Shown here piece by piece: positions 38,006 to 46,353 of a stretch of 64,000 nucleotides of DNA. The position numbers were made by a program, and so were the translations under genes. Under the pieces are notes generated by a model. It saw nothing but the letters and a program-made list of their open reading frames with translations, had not been told where the DNA came from and made no database searches. The stretch is from Myxococcales bacterium (lineage in GTDB: Bacteria; Myxococcota_A; Polyangia; Nannocystales; Nannocystaceae), in NCBI GenBank assembly GCA_020633295.1, contig JACKDW010000009.1:248001-312000 (forward strand), written 5' to 3'. Within the stretch, counting starts at the first letter, position 1. Every line of letters starts with the position of its first letter.

Positions 38006-38144
38006 GTTGCGTAGCGTTGCGTAGATCTGCGTCGATCTGCGGTAAATCTGTAGATCTTCGTAGATCTTCGTAGCGTTCGGGTGTTGCGTAGCGTTGCGTA
38101 GAGCTACGCGCGCGTCGGTCCGCAACGAAGCGCGCGTCGGTCCG
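38006..38144. repeat. nested direct repeats in divergent promoter region
   Basis: An exact 20-bp direct repeat (gttgcgtagcgttgcgtaga) occurs at 38006-38025 and 38083-38102. Between the copies tagatcttcg is repeated in tandem (38051-38070). After them a 15-bp sequence occurs twice (38108-38122 and 38130-38144). All lie between the divergent starts at 37976 and 38156. They could be regulatory sites or a decayed repeat element. Confidence 0.8.
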
Positions 38145-38155
38145 AGCGTAGACTC

Positions 38156-39118
38156 GTGACATCCTCGCGAAGGTCTCTCCCGCGCGCGCGCGCGCTCGCG
38201 TGCCTGCTGATGGTCCTTACGCTCGCGCTCCTGAGCGCCCGGGTCGCGCGCGCCGAGTCGCCTGGGATCCGCTGGATCGACGTCGGCCAGGGCTCCGCGG
38301 CGCTCGTCGTCGGCACCGCGGGGGAGGTCGTGATGATTGACTCGGGGCCGTCTGCGGGCGCCGAGGTCGTCGTGCGGGCGCTGCGAGAGCACGGGATCGG
38401 TCGCGTGCAGCTCTGGGTGCACACGCACTTCGACGCCGATCACGTCGGCGGGGTCACGCGCGCGGTCGCCGGGGAGGATGGCCTTTTGGGCACCTTCGAC
38501 GACATCGAGGTCGCGGCCTTCTGGGATCGCGGCCTCGATCACGCGCCGTCAACCGCGGCCCTGACGCGATACCTCGAGCTGACGGGGGATCGTCGCCACG
38601 GCGTCTCGCGGGGCGCGCGGTGGGTCGCCGAGGGGCTCGAGCTCGAGGTCGTCACCGGGGATCCGACCGCGACCGCCGAAACGACCCCAGAGAACGCCCG
38701 CGGAATCGCGCTGTGCGTACGTGTGGCGGGCGTCACGCTGCTCGCGCCGGGGGACCTCCCGGCCGCGGCGGTCGCCGAGGCGGCGGCGCGCTGTCACCCC
38801 GTCGATGTCCTGTGGGCCAGCCACCACGGCGCGCGCGACGGGACCGATAGCGCGGTGTTGGCGACACTCGACGCGGGGGCGATCGTCATCATCACGGCCG
38901 GCATGAGTAATTCCTACTGTCACCCCGACCCGGGCGTCTTGACGCTCCTGCTGGGTCACGACGTGCGCATGACGGGGGCTGCGGGCGTCGATCCCCGGGC
39001 GGACTGCGCGTCCCTGATCACCGTGTTGGGGGCTGGACACTCCATCGTCGCGGGGGACGTGTGGCTGCCGCTGACGCAGAACCTGCCGGAGCGAGATGGC
39101 GCGGGAGAATCGCGCTGA
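38156..39118 (+). CDS. secreted metallo-beta-lactamase-fold hydrolase (ComEC C-terminal type)
   Basis: The 320-residue protein starts at a GTG and has a signal peptide (ACLLMVLTLALLSARVARA). WIDVGQGSAALVV, MIDSGPSAGAEVVVRAL, the metal motif HTHFDADHVGG, LLAPGDLPAAA and WASHHGARDGTDSAVL match the ComEC/Rec2 catalytic domain. The membrane channel part is absent. Related stand-alone proteins cleave phosphodiesters or nucleic acids outside the cytoplasm. The substrate is unknown. It is followed by a lipoprotein gene. Confidence 0.82.
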   Translation: MTSSRRSLPRARALACLLMVLTLALLSARVARAESPGIRWIDVGQGSAALVVGTAGEVVMIDSGPSAGAEVVVRALREHGIGRVQLWVHTHFDADHVGGVTRAVAGEDGLLGTFDDIEVAAFWDRGLDHAPSTAALTRYLELTGDRRHGVSRGARWVAEGLELEVVTGDPTATAETTPENARGIALCVRVAGVTLLAPGDLPAAAVAEAAARCHPVDVLWASHHGARDGTDSAVLATLDAGAIVIITAGMSNSYCHPDPGVLTLLLGHDVRMTGAAGVDPRADCASLITVLGAGHSIVAGDVWLPLTQNLPERDGAGESR

Positions 39119-39199
39119 ACGCAGGTGAGTCCGCGCGGTTCGCGGAGCGCTTGCGCCCGCTCCCGACCGCGCCGCCGGACGCTGTTACACTCCCCGAGC

Positions 39200-39805
39200 G
39201 TGGTCGGCTCGAACTCCAGGAGGATTCCCGTCACCCGGTGTACACGCGACCGTCACGGCGGCGCGCGTGGCCTGCGGGGGCGTGTGTTCGGCGGGCTCGC
39301 GGGGTCGCTGCTGCTCGTGTCGGGCTGCGCGACCGGGTGGATCAATCACGGCGACATCTACGTCGCGGCCAAGACCCGCGGCGCGGCGCCGGCCGAGGCG
39401 ACCTACCGCTTCGGCCTCCCGGGCGGCGACTGGCAGCCGCTCAACGAGCCCGGCGCGCAGGTCGTGTGGGCGAACAGCCAGTACCCGGCCGTCATCCACC
39501 TCGACTCGCAGTGCGGCAAGCACGGCGACAGCTCGATCGAGCAGTTCGCCGATCACCTGCGCATCGACTTCCGCGAGTGGAACGTGGTCTCGCAGGCCGT
39601 CGAGCCGCTGGCGGGGCGCGACGCGGTACGCACGGTGGTCGTCGGCGAGCTCGACGGCGTCCAGCAGATGCAGATGGAGCTGGTCATCCTGAAGAAGGAC
39701 GGCTGCCTGTTCGACTTCCAGCTGCTCGCGCCGCCGGCTCATTTCGCCCAGGGCAAGCCCGACTTCGACCGGGTCGTCGCTGGCTTCTCGTACCCAATTC
39801 GGTGA
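39200..39805 (+). CDS. lipoprotein coupled to the Mla-type operon
   Basis: The stop is firm but the start is uncertain: GTG at 39125, 39200 or 39284, or CTG at 39272, which would give a textbook lipoprotein signal. The signal VFGGLAGSLLLVSGC gives a lipobox. The mature protein (about 150 residues) includes HGDIYVAAKTRGAAPAEATYRFGLPGGDWQPL and a final FDRVVAGFSYPIR, with two more Cys. Its stop overlaps the permease start as GTGA, so it is probably a periplasmic component of the lipid-transport system, although it does not look like MlaC. Confidence 0.7.
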   Translation: MVGSNSRRIPVTRCTRDRHGGARGLRGRVFGGLAGSLLLVSGCATGWINHGDIYVAAKTRGAAPAEATYRFGLPGGDWQPLNEPGAQVVWANSQYPAVIHLDSQCGKHGDSSIEQFADHLRIDFREWNVVSQAVEPLAGRDAVRTVVVGELDGVQQMQMELVILKKDGCLFDFQLLAPPAHFAQGKPDFDRVVAGFSYPIR

Positions 39806-40605
39806 GCGGAGTCGTGGCCGAGTCATCCCCGCTGCCGAGAATCTCGTCCATGGGCGAGTCGATCCGCGAGGCGATCGAGTGGACCGGCGGCCTCGTGCGC
39901 CTGCTGCTGATCGCGCTCGGACAGGGCGTACGCCGGCCCTACGGCATCTACGACATCTTCTACCAGATCGTCGCGCAGGGCGTTCGGAGCCTGCCGCTGA
40001 CCTTCGTGATGTCGCTCTTCATCGGCATGGTGCTGACCTATCAGTTCGGCGAGGCGCTGATGTGGTTCGGGGCCAAGAACGCGGTCGGCTCCGCCGCCTC
40101 GCTGGCGCTCGTGCGCGAGATCGTGCCCGTCATCCTCGCGCTCACCGTCGGCGCCAAGATCGCGACCGGCATGACCGCCGAGCTGGGCTCGATGAAGGTC
40201 TCCGAGCAGATCGACGCCATCGCCTCGCTCGGCGCCGACCCGGTCAAGAAGCTCGTGTGGCCGCGGATCGTCGCCGCGACGGTCGCGCTGCCGTTCTTGT
40301 CCGTGCTCGGCAACATCATCGCCATGGCGAGCGGCGGGGTCATCGCCGACATGGTGTTCGATGTCCCCTTCGCCTACTTCTACGAGACCTACGTTACCCA
40401 GCTGACGCCCTTTGACTACATCTCGGGGCTCCTCAAGTCCCTGGTGTTCGGCGTGCTCGTCGGCCTGATCGGCTGTTATCAGGGCTTCGAGACCAAGTTC
40501 GGCACCGAGGCCGTCGGCATCTCGACGACCAAGACGGTCGTCGCCATCTCGATCGTCATCCTGTTCACCGACTTCGTCATGACGATGATGTTCTTGCCTG
40601 TCTAG
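39802..40605 (+). CDS. mlaE: MlaE-family ABC transporter permease
   Basis: The protein has 267 residues from the GTG at 39802. It is a typical MlaE/YrbE permease with five or six helices. PLTFVMSLFIGMVLTYQFGEAL, LVREIVPVILALTVGAKIATGMTAELGSMKVSEQIDAI, SLGADPVKKLVWPRIVAATVALPFLSVLGNI and GCYQGFETKFGTEAVGISTTKTVV are family blocks. It forms the inner-membrane part of a phospholipid transporter that keeps outer-membrane asymmetry. The ATPase gene follows 13 nt downstream. Confidence 0.93.
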   Translation: MSGVVAESSPLPRISSMGESIREAIEWTGGLVRLLLIALGQGVRRPYGIYDIFYQIVAQGVRSLPLTFVMSLFIGMVLTYQFGEALMWFGAKNAVGSAASLALVREIVPVILALTVGAKIATGMTAELGSMKVSEQIDAIASLGADPVKKLVWPRIVAATVALPFLSVLGNIIAMASGGVIADMVFDVPFAYFYETYVTQLTPFDYISGLLKSLVFGVLVGLIGCYQGFETKFGTEAVGISTTKTVVAISIVILFTDFVMTMMFLPV

Positions 40606-40618
40606 ACCACCTGCGGCG

Positions 40619-41392
40619 ATGCCCGAGACCATCATCGAGCTGCGAGGCGTGCACAAGGCGTTTGCCGAGCACGTCGTCTATCGCGACATGAACCTGCAGG
40701 TGTACACCGGCGAGACGCTGACGGTCATCGGCGGCAGCGGCCAGGGCAAGAGCGTGTGCCTCAAGCTGATGACGGGGCTGCTGCGCGCCGAGCAGGGCGA
40801 GGTGCTGTTCGACGGCGAGGACGTCGGCGAGATGGGCCAGCGCCAGCTCGTCGCGCTGCGCCGGCGCATGTCGATGGTGTTCCAGGGCGGCGCGCTGTTT
40901 GACTCCATGAACGTGCTCGAGAACGTCGGCTACGCGCTGAAGGAGCACACGAAGATGAGCGACGCCGAGATCCTCGCGCGCGCGCTTGAGTGCCTCGAGC
41001 TCGTCGGGCTCGGAAGTGATCCGAACCTCATCTACCGGATGCCCGCGAGCCTCAGCGGCGGGATGCGCAAGCGGGTCGCGATCGCGCGCTCGATCGCGAT
41101 CAAGCCGGAGGTTATCCTCTACGATGAACCGACCACGGGGCTCGACCCCATGAACTGCAACGTAATCGCGCACATGATCCTCAAGCTGCAGCGCGAGCTC
41201 GGCGTGACCAGTATCGTCGTCACGCACGAGATGCCGCTCGCCTTCGAGGTCTCTGACCGTATCGCCATGTTACATGACAAGCACTTCCCGTTTCAGGGCA
41301 CCCCTGACGAGCTGCATCGAATGAGCGAGCCGGCGGTCAAGGACTTTATCGAGGGCAGGGTCGAGGAGGGAGACGAGGGACATGGCGCGTAA
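40619..41392 (+). CDS. mlaF: MlaF-family ABC transporter ATPase
   Basis: The 257-residue protein has Walker A GGSGQGKS (38-45), the Q-loop VFQGGALFDSMNVLENV, the signature LSGGMRKRVAIARSI and Walker B ILYDEPTTGLDP. The H-loop reads VVTHEM. GGALFDSMNV is typical of MlaF/MceG. It hydrolyses ATP to power MCE-mediated lipid transfer. The last 11 nt overlap the start of the MCE gene, so translation is coupled. Confidence 0.95.
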   Translation: MPETIIELRGVHKAFAEHVVYRDMNLQVYTGETLTVIGGSGQGKSVCLKLMTGLLRAEQGEVLFDGEDVGEMGQRQLVALRRRMSMVFQGGALFDSMNVLENVGYALKEHTKMSDAEILARALECLELVGLGSDPNLIYRMPASLSGGMRKRVAIARSIAIKPEVILYDEPTTGLDPMNCNVIAHMILKLQRELGVTSIVVTHEMPLAFEVSDRIAMLHDKHFPFQGTPDELHRMSEPAVKDFIEGRVEEGDEGHGA

Positions 41393-42746
41393 GAGCGAGC
41401 AGCGGCTCAACCTCATCGTCGGCCTGTTTGTGGTCGTGCTCGGCGTGATGTTCGGGATCTCCCTGTACATCATCGGCCAGGGCCGCGGCGCGTGGAAGCA
41501 GAAGTCCGTCATCTACGCCGACTTCCGCAGCATCTCCGGCCTCAAGAAGGGCAGCCCCGTGCAGATCGAGGGCATCGAGATCGGCGTGGTCAAGAGCCGC
41601 GAGTTCGTCGAGCCCGACTACCTCTGCGACCCCGCGACCGAGGACAAGGGGCGCTACTCCGGCTCGCGCACCGACGCCTGCGACCGCACCATGTTCTGCG
41701 CGCCCGAGGGCATGTGCGCCGAGCTCGAGCCGTTCTCGTCGAACCGCGAGCTGCACCCGCCGTGCTCGGACGACTCGCACTGCAACGAGGGCGAGGTCTG
41801 CGTCACGCGCGGGTTCCGTCGCCGCTATCGCAACGTCACCTGGACCGGATCCAACGGCGTGTGCGCGGCCTACACGACGCAGCACAAGCGCATCCGCGTC
41901 GCGCTCGAGGTGTTCACCGAGTCGCTGCAGCACATCCGCGACGACAGCCGCGCGTCGGTCTCGCAAAACGGCGTGCTCGGCGACCAGCTCGTGCAGATCT
42001 CGGCGGGACGCGGCGAGCCGATCCAGCCGGGCGGGCGCATCCAGTCGACGCCCTCGCTCATCGAGGACCTGTACGCGGTCAAGGATCGCGTCGACGGCAT
42101 GTTCGTCAAGGTCGAGGAGATCCTCGGCGGCGTCGCCGACCTCGCGCAGGCGCTCGCCGACGAGAACACGGTGCGCAACGTCCAGGGTCTGCTCGCCAAC
42201 GCCAACGAGGTCTCGCGGCAGGTCGCCGAGGGCAAGGGGCTCGTCGGCGCGCTGCTCAACGACGAGGCCTACGTCGTCGACTTCGGCTCGACGCTGCGCA
42301 GCATTCGCAACACCGCCGGCGGGCTCGACCGCTTCGTCAAGAAGGCCAACAGCAGCCTCGGCAAGCTCGACCAGAACATCCAGCCGATCGTCGCCGAGGG
42401 CCGCGAGGTGCTCGAGCAGATCAAGAAGGTCATCACCGAGATCAAGGACCCGAACAACAAGAGCGTCGTCGCCAAGCTCCTCTACGACGACGAGGGCAAG
42501 ATGGTGAAGGACCTCGAGGAGACGGTCGACAACCTCAACAAGGTCATCGCCGCGATCGAGCGCGGCGAGGGCTCGGCCGGCAAGCTGATCAAGGACCCCA
42601 AGGCCTACGACGACCTCGTCAAGCTGCTGGGCAACATCGAGCGCAACAACACGCTCAAGCGCCTCGTCCGCTACGTCATGGAGAAGGAAGAGGCCGCGAG
42701 CGCGTCGGGGCCCACCGGCTCACCCGCGGGCGCCAGCGGGCAGTAG
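41382..42746 (+). CDS. MCE-family (MlaD-like) protein with an eight-Cys insertion
   Basis: The 454-residue protein has one N-terminal helix (about 10-32), then the first half of an MCE domain (VIYADFRSISGLKKGSPVQIEGIEIGVV, 43-70). An insertion with eight cysteines (82, 100, 106, 112, 128, 134, 140, 161) follows, then the second half (RIRVALEVFTESLQHIRDDSRASVSQNGVLGDQLVQIS, 171-208). The rest is a long coiled coil (about 230-440) that would form the tunnel across the periplasm. CSDDSHCNEGEVCV looks like small disulfide-rich domains. The insertion is unusual for MlaD-type proteins. Confidence 0.92.
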   Translation: MARKSEQRLNLIVGLFVVVLGVMFGISLYIIGQGRGAWKQKSVIYADFRSISGLKKGSPVQIEGIEIGVVKSREFVEPDYLCDPATEDKGRYSGSRTDACDRTMFCAPEGMCAELEPFSSNRELHPPCSDDSHCNEGEVCVTRGFRRRYRNVTWTGSNGVCAAYTTQHKRIRVALEVFTESLQHIRDDSRASVSQNGVLGDQLVQISAGRGEPIQPGGRIQSTPSLIEDLYAVKDRVDGMFVKVEEILGGVADLAQALADENTVRNVQGLLANANEVSRQVAEGKGLVGALLNDEAYVVDFGSTLRSIRNTAGGLDRFVKKANSSLGKLDQNIQPIVAEGREVLEQIKKVITEIKDPNNKSVVAKLLYDDEGKMVKDLEETVDNLNKVIAAIERGEGSAGKLIKDPKAYDDLVKLLGNIERNNTLKRLVRYVMEKEEAASASGPTGSPAGASGQ

Positions 42747-42754
42747 CGGCAGCG

Positions 42755-43633
42755 TCAGCCGACGCTCTCGGCGACGAAGCGCAGCAGCTCGTCGGCGATC
42801 CGGCCGGGGAACTCGGCCGGCAGCGCGTGCGTGGCGTCCGTGAGCACCTGCCACTGCGCGTGCGGGATCGAGAACGCGAGCTCGCGCATGGTCGCGAGCG
42901 GCACGAAGCTGTCGCGCGCGCCGGCGATGATCCGCGTGGGCACGTTGACGCGCGGCAGCAGGTCGTCGGCGCAGTGGCGGTGCGCGGCGCCCAGGAGCTC
43001 GGTGAACAGCTCGGGGTCGACCTCGGCGACCTGTCGCAGGTAGATGTCGAGATCGGCGGCGTCGAGGCGCTCGGCGTTGACCTGAAAGCGCATCCCGATC
43101 TCGCGCGCGAGCGGGTGCGAGGTCACGGCGCGCCAGAACTTCGAGGTGGTCTCAGGGACAGCTTTGGTCGCGAGCGAGACGAGCGGGAGCGCGTAGCCGA
43201 ACACGTGCGTGCGCTGGAAGCTGTCGAGCACGCGGCCGCTCGGGCCGGCGAGCGAGACGAGCCCCGCGACGCGCTCGCGGTGGCGGCGAAACAGCTCCAG
43301 CGCGACCTGAAAGCCCATCGAGAAGCCGATCGCGACGACCGACTCGAGGCCGACGCGCGCGCACGCGGCGGCCGCGTCGTCCGCGAGGACCTCAATGCCG
43401 AGCTTCCACGGCCTGGGCGGGACGGTCGAGCGCCCGTGGCCGCGGTAGTGCATCAGGAGCACCGGGTGGCGCGCGGCGAGGGTGGGGATGATCTGCTTGA
43501 ACGCCCAGCCCGAACAGCCGATGCCGTCGAGGATGAGCAGCGCGTGGCGATCCTCGGCGGGCGGCGGCCCGCTGAGCTCGAGGTGCAGCTGCACCCCGTC
43601 GCGGTCGAGCTGGATGACGCGCGCGCCTGACAT
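42755..43633 (-). CDS. alpha/beta-fold hydrolase
   Basis: The 292-residue protein has the oxyanion-loop region LILDGIGCSGWAF, RGHGRSTVPP, the nucleophile elbow IGFSMGFQ, an acid in PTRIIAGARDSFVP and the final His in TDATHALPAEFP. It belongs to the broad esterase/lipase/epoxide-hydrolase group. The substrate is not predictable. It converges on the MCE gene with an 8-nt gap and has no close partner. Confidence 0.82.
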   Translation of the reverse strand: MSGARVIQLDRDGVQLHLELSGPPPAEDRHALLILDGIGCSGWAFKQIIPTLAARHPVLLMHYRGHGRSTVPPRPWKLGIEVLADDAAAACARVGLESVVAIGFSMGFQVALELFRRHRERVAGLVSLAGPSGRVLDSFQRTHVFGYALPLVSLATKAVPETTSKFWRAVTSHPLAREIGMRFQVNAERLDAADLDIYLRQVAEVDPELFTELLGAAHRHCADDLLPRVNVPTRIIAGARDSFVPLATMRELAFSIPHAQWQVLTDATHALPAEFPGRIADELLRFVAESVG

Positions 43634-43744
43634 GAAGCGTGATCGAGTCGTCGGATCGACAACGGCAGCCGCCGGTCACCGGGGCTGCCGTGGGGGTCTC
43701 GCGTCGCGCTCACGCTCGCGGGACCGCCGGTCGAGTCAGCGCAC

Positions 43745-43972
43745 TCAGCTGGCCGACTGCGCTTCCTTGCGGCCCTTGTCGTCGTCGGGCTCGTCGTCGG
43801 GGATGTCGTTCACGCTCGGGTACTTCATGATCTCCCGACGAGCGATCTTCCAGGCCTTCTGGACGATCCAGGAGAGCGATCGATCCTGACGCGCAGCCTC
43901 GCCCTGAATCTCCTTCAGCATGCTCTCCGGGAAGTAAAGTGACTGCTTGCGCTTATCGGATTTCGACGCCAT
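43745..43972 (-). CDS. small ribbon-helix-helix (CopG-like) protein
   Basis: The 75-residue protein starts at the ATG at 43970-43972, with GGGGAGA upstream. KRKQSLYFPESMLKEIQGEAARQDRSLSWIVQKAWKIARREI is a classic ribbon-helix-helix: one strand for DNA contact and two helices. The tail is acidic. I recall a small protein family of this kind with many copies in Plesiocystis-type myxobacteria, but the link is from memory. No toxin gene adjoins it. The repeats upstream (43993-44060) may be its own operator. Confidence 0.8.
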   Translation of the reverse strand: MASKSDKRKQSLYFPESMLKEIQGEAARQDRSLSWIVQKAWKIARREIMKYPSVNDIPDDEPDDDKGRKEAQSAS

Positions 43973-43992
43973 GAAGGTTGATCTCCCCTGAT

Positions 43993-44060
43993 GTTCCTGG
44001 TGTTTTAGGGTAGGTGAGCCCAATTTGCCTGTCAACCAGGTGAGAGTAAGTTCCTGGTGT
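43993..44060. promoter_or_regulatory. repeated CCTGGT sites between RHH and TetR genes
   Basis: An exact 11-bp direct repeat gttcctggtgt lies at 43993-44003 and 44050-44060, with an inverted partial copy (accagg) at 44034-44039. The region is the shared upstream DNA of two divergent regulator genes. Ribbon-helix-helix proteins usually bind such short repeated sites as multimers, so autoregulation is likely. Confidence 0.5.
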
Positions 44061-44118
44061 ATCGTTCCGCGCTCAGGCTCAGCTTCGTGCCTACAACGAA
44101 CGGCTGAACTCGAGACCG

Positions 44119-44928
44119 ATGAGCGCGCGCGATTCGAACCGTAAACGAGCGACCGCAAAAGACCCCGAAGACGAGGTGGAGACGACGATGTCCCCCTCTT
44201 CGCGCGGGCGTGGTCGCGCTTCCGACGACGCCGCCGACGGACGATCCACGCGGGCGCAGCAGCGACGGGCGCAGCGACGCGCGGCGATCTTGGCCGCAGC
44301 GCGGCGCGTCTTCAGCCAGAAAGGCTATCACGAGGCGTCGATCGGCGACATCATTGATGAAGCACAGATCGCGCGCGGCACCTTCTACCTGTACTTCAAC
44401 AGTAAGCGAGAGATTTTCGCCGAATTGCGCGACGCGTTTTTGGAATTAATCCGAGGTAGCGTCCGACGCATCTCGCTTGACCCGAGCGATGGCGCGCCGC
44501 TTCAGCAGATGCGCGCGAACTTCCGGCGGGTGATGACGGTCGTGCTCGAGCACGAGCAGCTCGCGGCGATCATGCTGCGAGATCCGATGTCCTTCGACGC
44601 CGACACGCGCGTCGAGGTCGAGCAGTTCTTCGACCAGATCATCACGCTCGTCGAGCGCGCGATCGAGGTCGGGCACGCGCTCGGAATGGCACGCGAGTGT
44701 GACCGTCACACGATCGCCGTGGCCGCACTGGGCGCGCTGCGTGAGATCCTGAGGCGGATGATCGACGCGCGCCAACACACGGCGGGCGGGGACACAGGCG
44801 CCGGCTCCGCGCAGCACGAGCGCGCAGACTCGAGCGCCGGGCCGCCGGAGACGGCTGACGCGTTCCCCGAGATCGAGCAGCTCGTGGACGAGTTGCTCGC
44901 GTTTTTCGCCCGCGGGGTCTTTACCTGA
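44119..44928 (+). CDS. TetR-family transcriptional regulator
   Basis: The protein has 269 residues from the ATG at 44119. A second ATG at 44188 with GGAG upstream would remove 23 residues of disordered N terminus. The helix-turn-helix (about 53-100) reads AILAAARRVFSQKGYHEASIGDIIDEAQIARGTFYLYFNSKREIFAEL. The C-terminal ligand domain has EHEQLAAIMLRDPMSFD, typical of the TetR_C type found in fatty-acid or efflux regulators. It is divergent from the RHH gene. The target is unknown. Confidence 0.88.
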   Translation: MSARDSNRKRATAKDPEDEVETTMSPSSRGRGRASDDAADGRSTRAQQRRAQRRAAILAAARRVFSQKGYHEASIGDIIDEAQIARGTFYLYFNSKREIFAELRDAFLELIRGSVRRISLDPSDGAPLQQMRANFRRVMTVVLEHEQLAAIMLRDPMSFDADTRVEVEQFFDQIITLVERAIEVGHALGMARECDRHTIAVAALGALREILRRMIDARQHTAGGDTGAGSAQHERADSSAGPPETADAFPEIEQLVDELLAFFARGVFT

Positions 44929-45014
44929 CGCGTCGATTTGGATTAGTCTACTGCGCCGCTTTTGGGTGTTTTTGCCCATCGCGTGACACCGGTCCTCATC
45001 GGCGGGGAGACACG

Positions 45015-45389
45015 ATGGAACTTACGCAGGCGCAGTTGAAGCAGTTCAAGGAGCTCCTCCTCAAGAAGCAGGCCGATCTGGTGACGGCGGCCAAACAGAC
45101 GCTCTCGACCGAGATGGAGCTCTCCCAAGACGACCGCTTCGACGAGGTGGATCAAGCGTCGAGCGAGTACATGCAGGCCTTCTCGTTCCGCCTGCGCGGG
45201 CGTGAGCAGCACCTCATGAACAAGATCGCGCTCGCGCTGCGCAAGATCGAGGACGGCACCTTCGGCGTCTGCGAAGAGTGCGAGGAGATGATCGCGCTCA
45301 AGCGCCTGCAGGCGCGCCCCGAGGCCCCGCTGTGTATTCAGTGTAAAGAGGCCCAGGAGAAGGAAGAAGCCGTCTACGCCGACGGCTAG
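45015..45389 (+). CDS. DksA/TraR-family zinc-finger protein
   Basis: The 124-residue protein starts with a strong site (GGGGAG, 9 nt). A coiled coil (about 5-75) with DDRFDEVDQASSEYMQ carries the acidic tip that enters the RNA polymerase secondary channel. It is followed by a C4 zinc finger FGVCEECEEMI...CIQCKEA. DksA-type proteins work with ppGpp to retune transcription in starvation. The length fits the short DksA-like group. It is followed by lgt after 76 nt. Confidence 0.9.
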   Translation: MELTQAQLKQFKELLLKKQADLVTAAKQTLSTEMELSQDDRFDEVDQASSEYMQAFSFRLRGREQHLMNKIALALRKIEDGTFGVCEECEEMIALKRLQARPEAPLCIQCKEAQEKEEAVYADG

Positions 45390-45465
45390 CCGCGCGACGC
45401 GGGGTCGCCCGGCCAGCCGCGGAACTCGACGCGCGGTTTCGGCGACCTGCTAGGATTCCTGCACG

Positions 45466-46353
45466 ATGTATCCCGTCCTGTTCACGCTCCCCGGGCTCGG
45501 CTGGGACGTCCAGGCGTACGGCGTGCTGATGGGCCTGGCGCTGCTGCTGGGCTGGGTGCTGACGCTCCGCGCCGCGCGAGCGGATCGCCTGCCGAGCGAG
45601 CGGATCGGCACGATCTACGTGGCGAGCGTGCTCGCGGCCGTGCTCACCGGGCGCGCGATGTGGCTCTTGCAGCAGCCGGGAGGATTCGACGCCGGCGCGC
45701 TGCTGAGCCTCAAAGCCGGCGGCTCGTCGATCATCGGGGCGCTGTTCGCCGGGCTGCTCGTCAGCGGGCTGCTGTGCCGTCGCGCGAAGATCCCGTGGTT
45801 CGCCGCGCTCGATTGCGGCGCGCCGGCCTTCGCCATCGGCGTCGTGCTCGAGCGCGTCGGCGCGTTTCTGGCCGGAGCCGACTTCGGTCGGTACGTCGCG
45901 CCGGGCGAGTTCGGCTACCGCTTGCACGTCGTCTACCCCGAGGGCTCGACGGTCTTCGAGTTCCACCACCGGGCCATGGACGCGCTGCGGGGGCTGCCCG
46001 ACACGACCTCGGCGCCCGTGCACCCGAGCCAGCTCTACACCGCAGCCTTCGCCCTGCTCGCGCTCGCGCTCGCGGGCTTCGTCCGTCGGCGCCGTCGGTT
46101 CTCGGGTCAGGTGTTCTTCGCGGTCGCCGGCGTCTACCTCGCCGGGCGCATGCTGGTCGAGGAGTCCTTGCGCTTCGGCGCCCCTGAGGGCGCGCTCGGC
46201 CCGTTCCGCGTCACGCAGCTCGCCGCCGTTGGGCTGCTGTTCGTGCTGTGGATCGCCTACCAGCAGCTGGCCGCCCGCGCCGCGGCGGCCCCGAGCGGCG
46301 GGAAGCACTGGCTCGGCGGCGCGTGGTCCGAGCCCGAGTCCGAGGCGAAGTGA
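45466..46353 (+). CDS. divergent prolipoprotein diacylglyceryl transferase (Lgt-like)
   Basis: The 295-residue membrane protein has about seven helices. The Lgt plan is clear: VQAYGVLMGLALLLGWVL, GRAMWLLQ, GGSSIIGALFAGLL, LERVGAFLAGADFGR, HPSQLYTAAF and AGRMLVEESLRFG. However, several canonical residues differ: the His region before the Gly pair is GGSS, the usual RxGNF...E signature reads RVGAFLAGAD, and HPxQLYE has Thr for Glu. It could be a true but divergent Lgt or a paralogue with a changed role. A lipase-like gene follows with a GTGA overlap. Confidence 0.8.
   Translation: MYPVLFTLPGLGWDVQAYGVLMGLALLLGWVLTLRAARADRLPSERIGTIYVASVLAAVLTGRAMWLLQQPGGFDAGALLSLKAGGSSIIGALFAGLLVSGLLCRRAKIPWFAALDCGAPAFAIGVVLERVGAFLAGADFGRYVAPGEFGYRLHVVYPEGSTVFEFHHRAMDALRGLPDTTSAPVHPSQLYTAAFALLALALAGFVRRRRRFSGQVFFAVAGVYLAGRMLVEESLRFGAPEGALGPFRVTQLAAVGLLFVLWIAYQQLAARAAAAPSGGKHWLGGAWSEPESEAK

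Noticed and set aside
43745..43972. The RHH gene considered as the antitoxin of a toxin-antitoxin pair
   Set aside because: No small toxin-like gene is adjacent on the same strand; the neighbours are an alpha/beta hydrolase and a divergent TetR gene.
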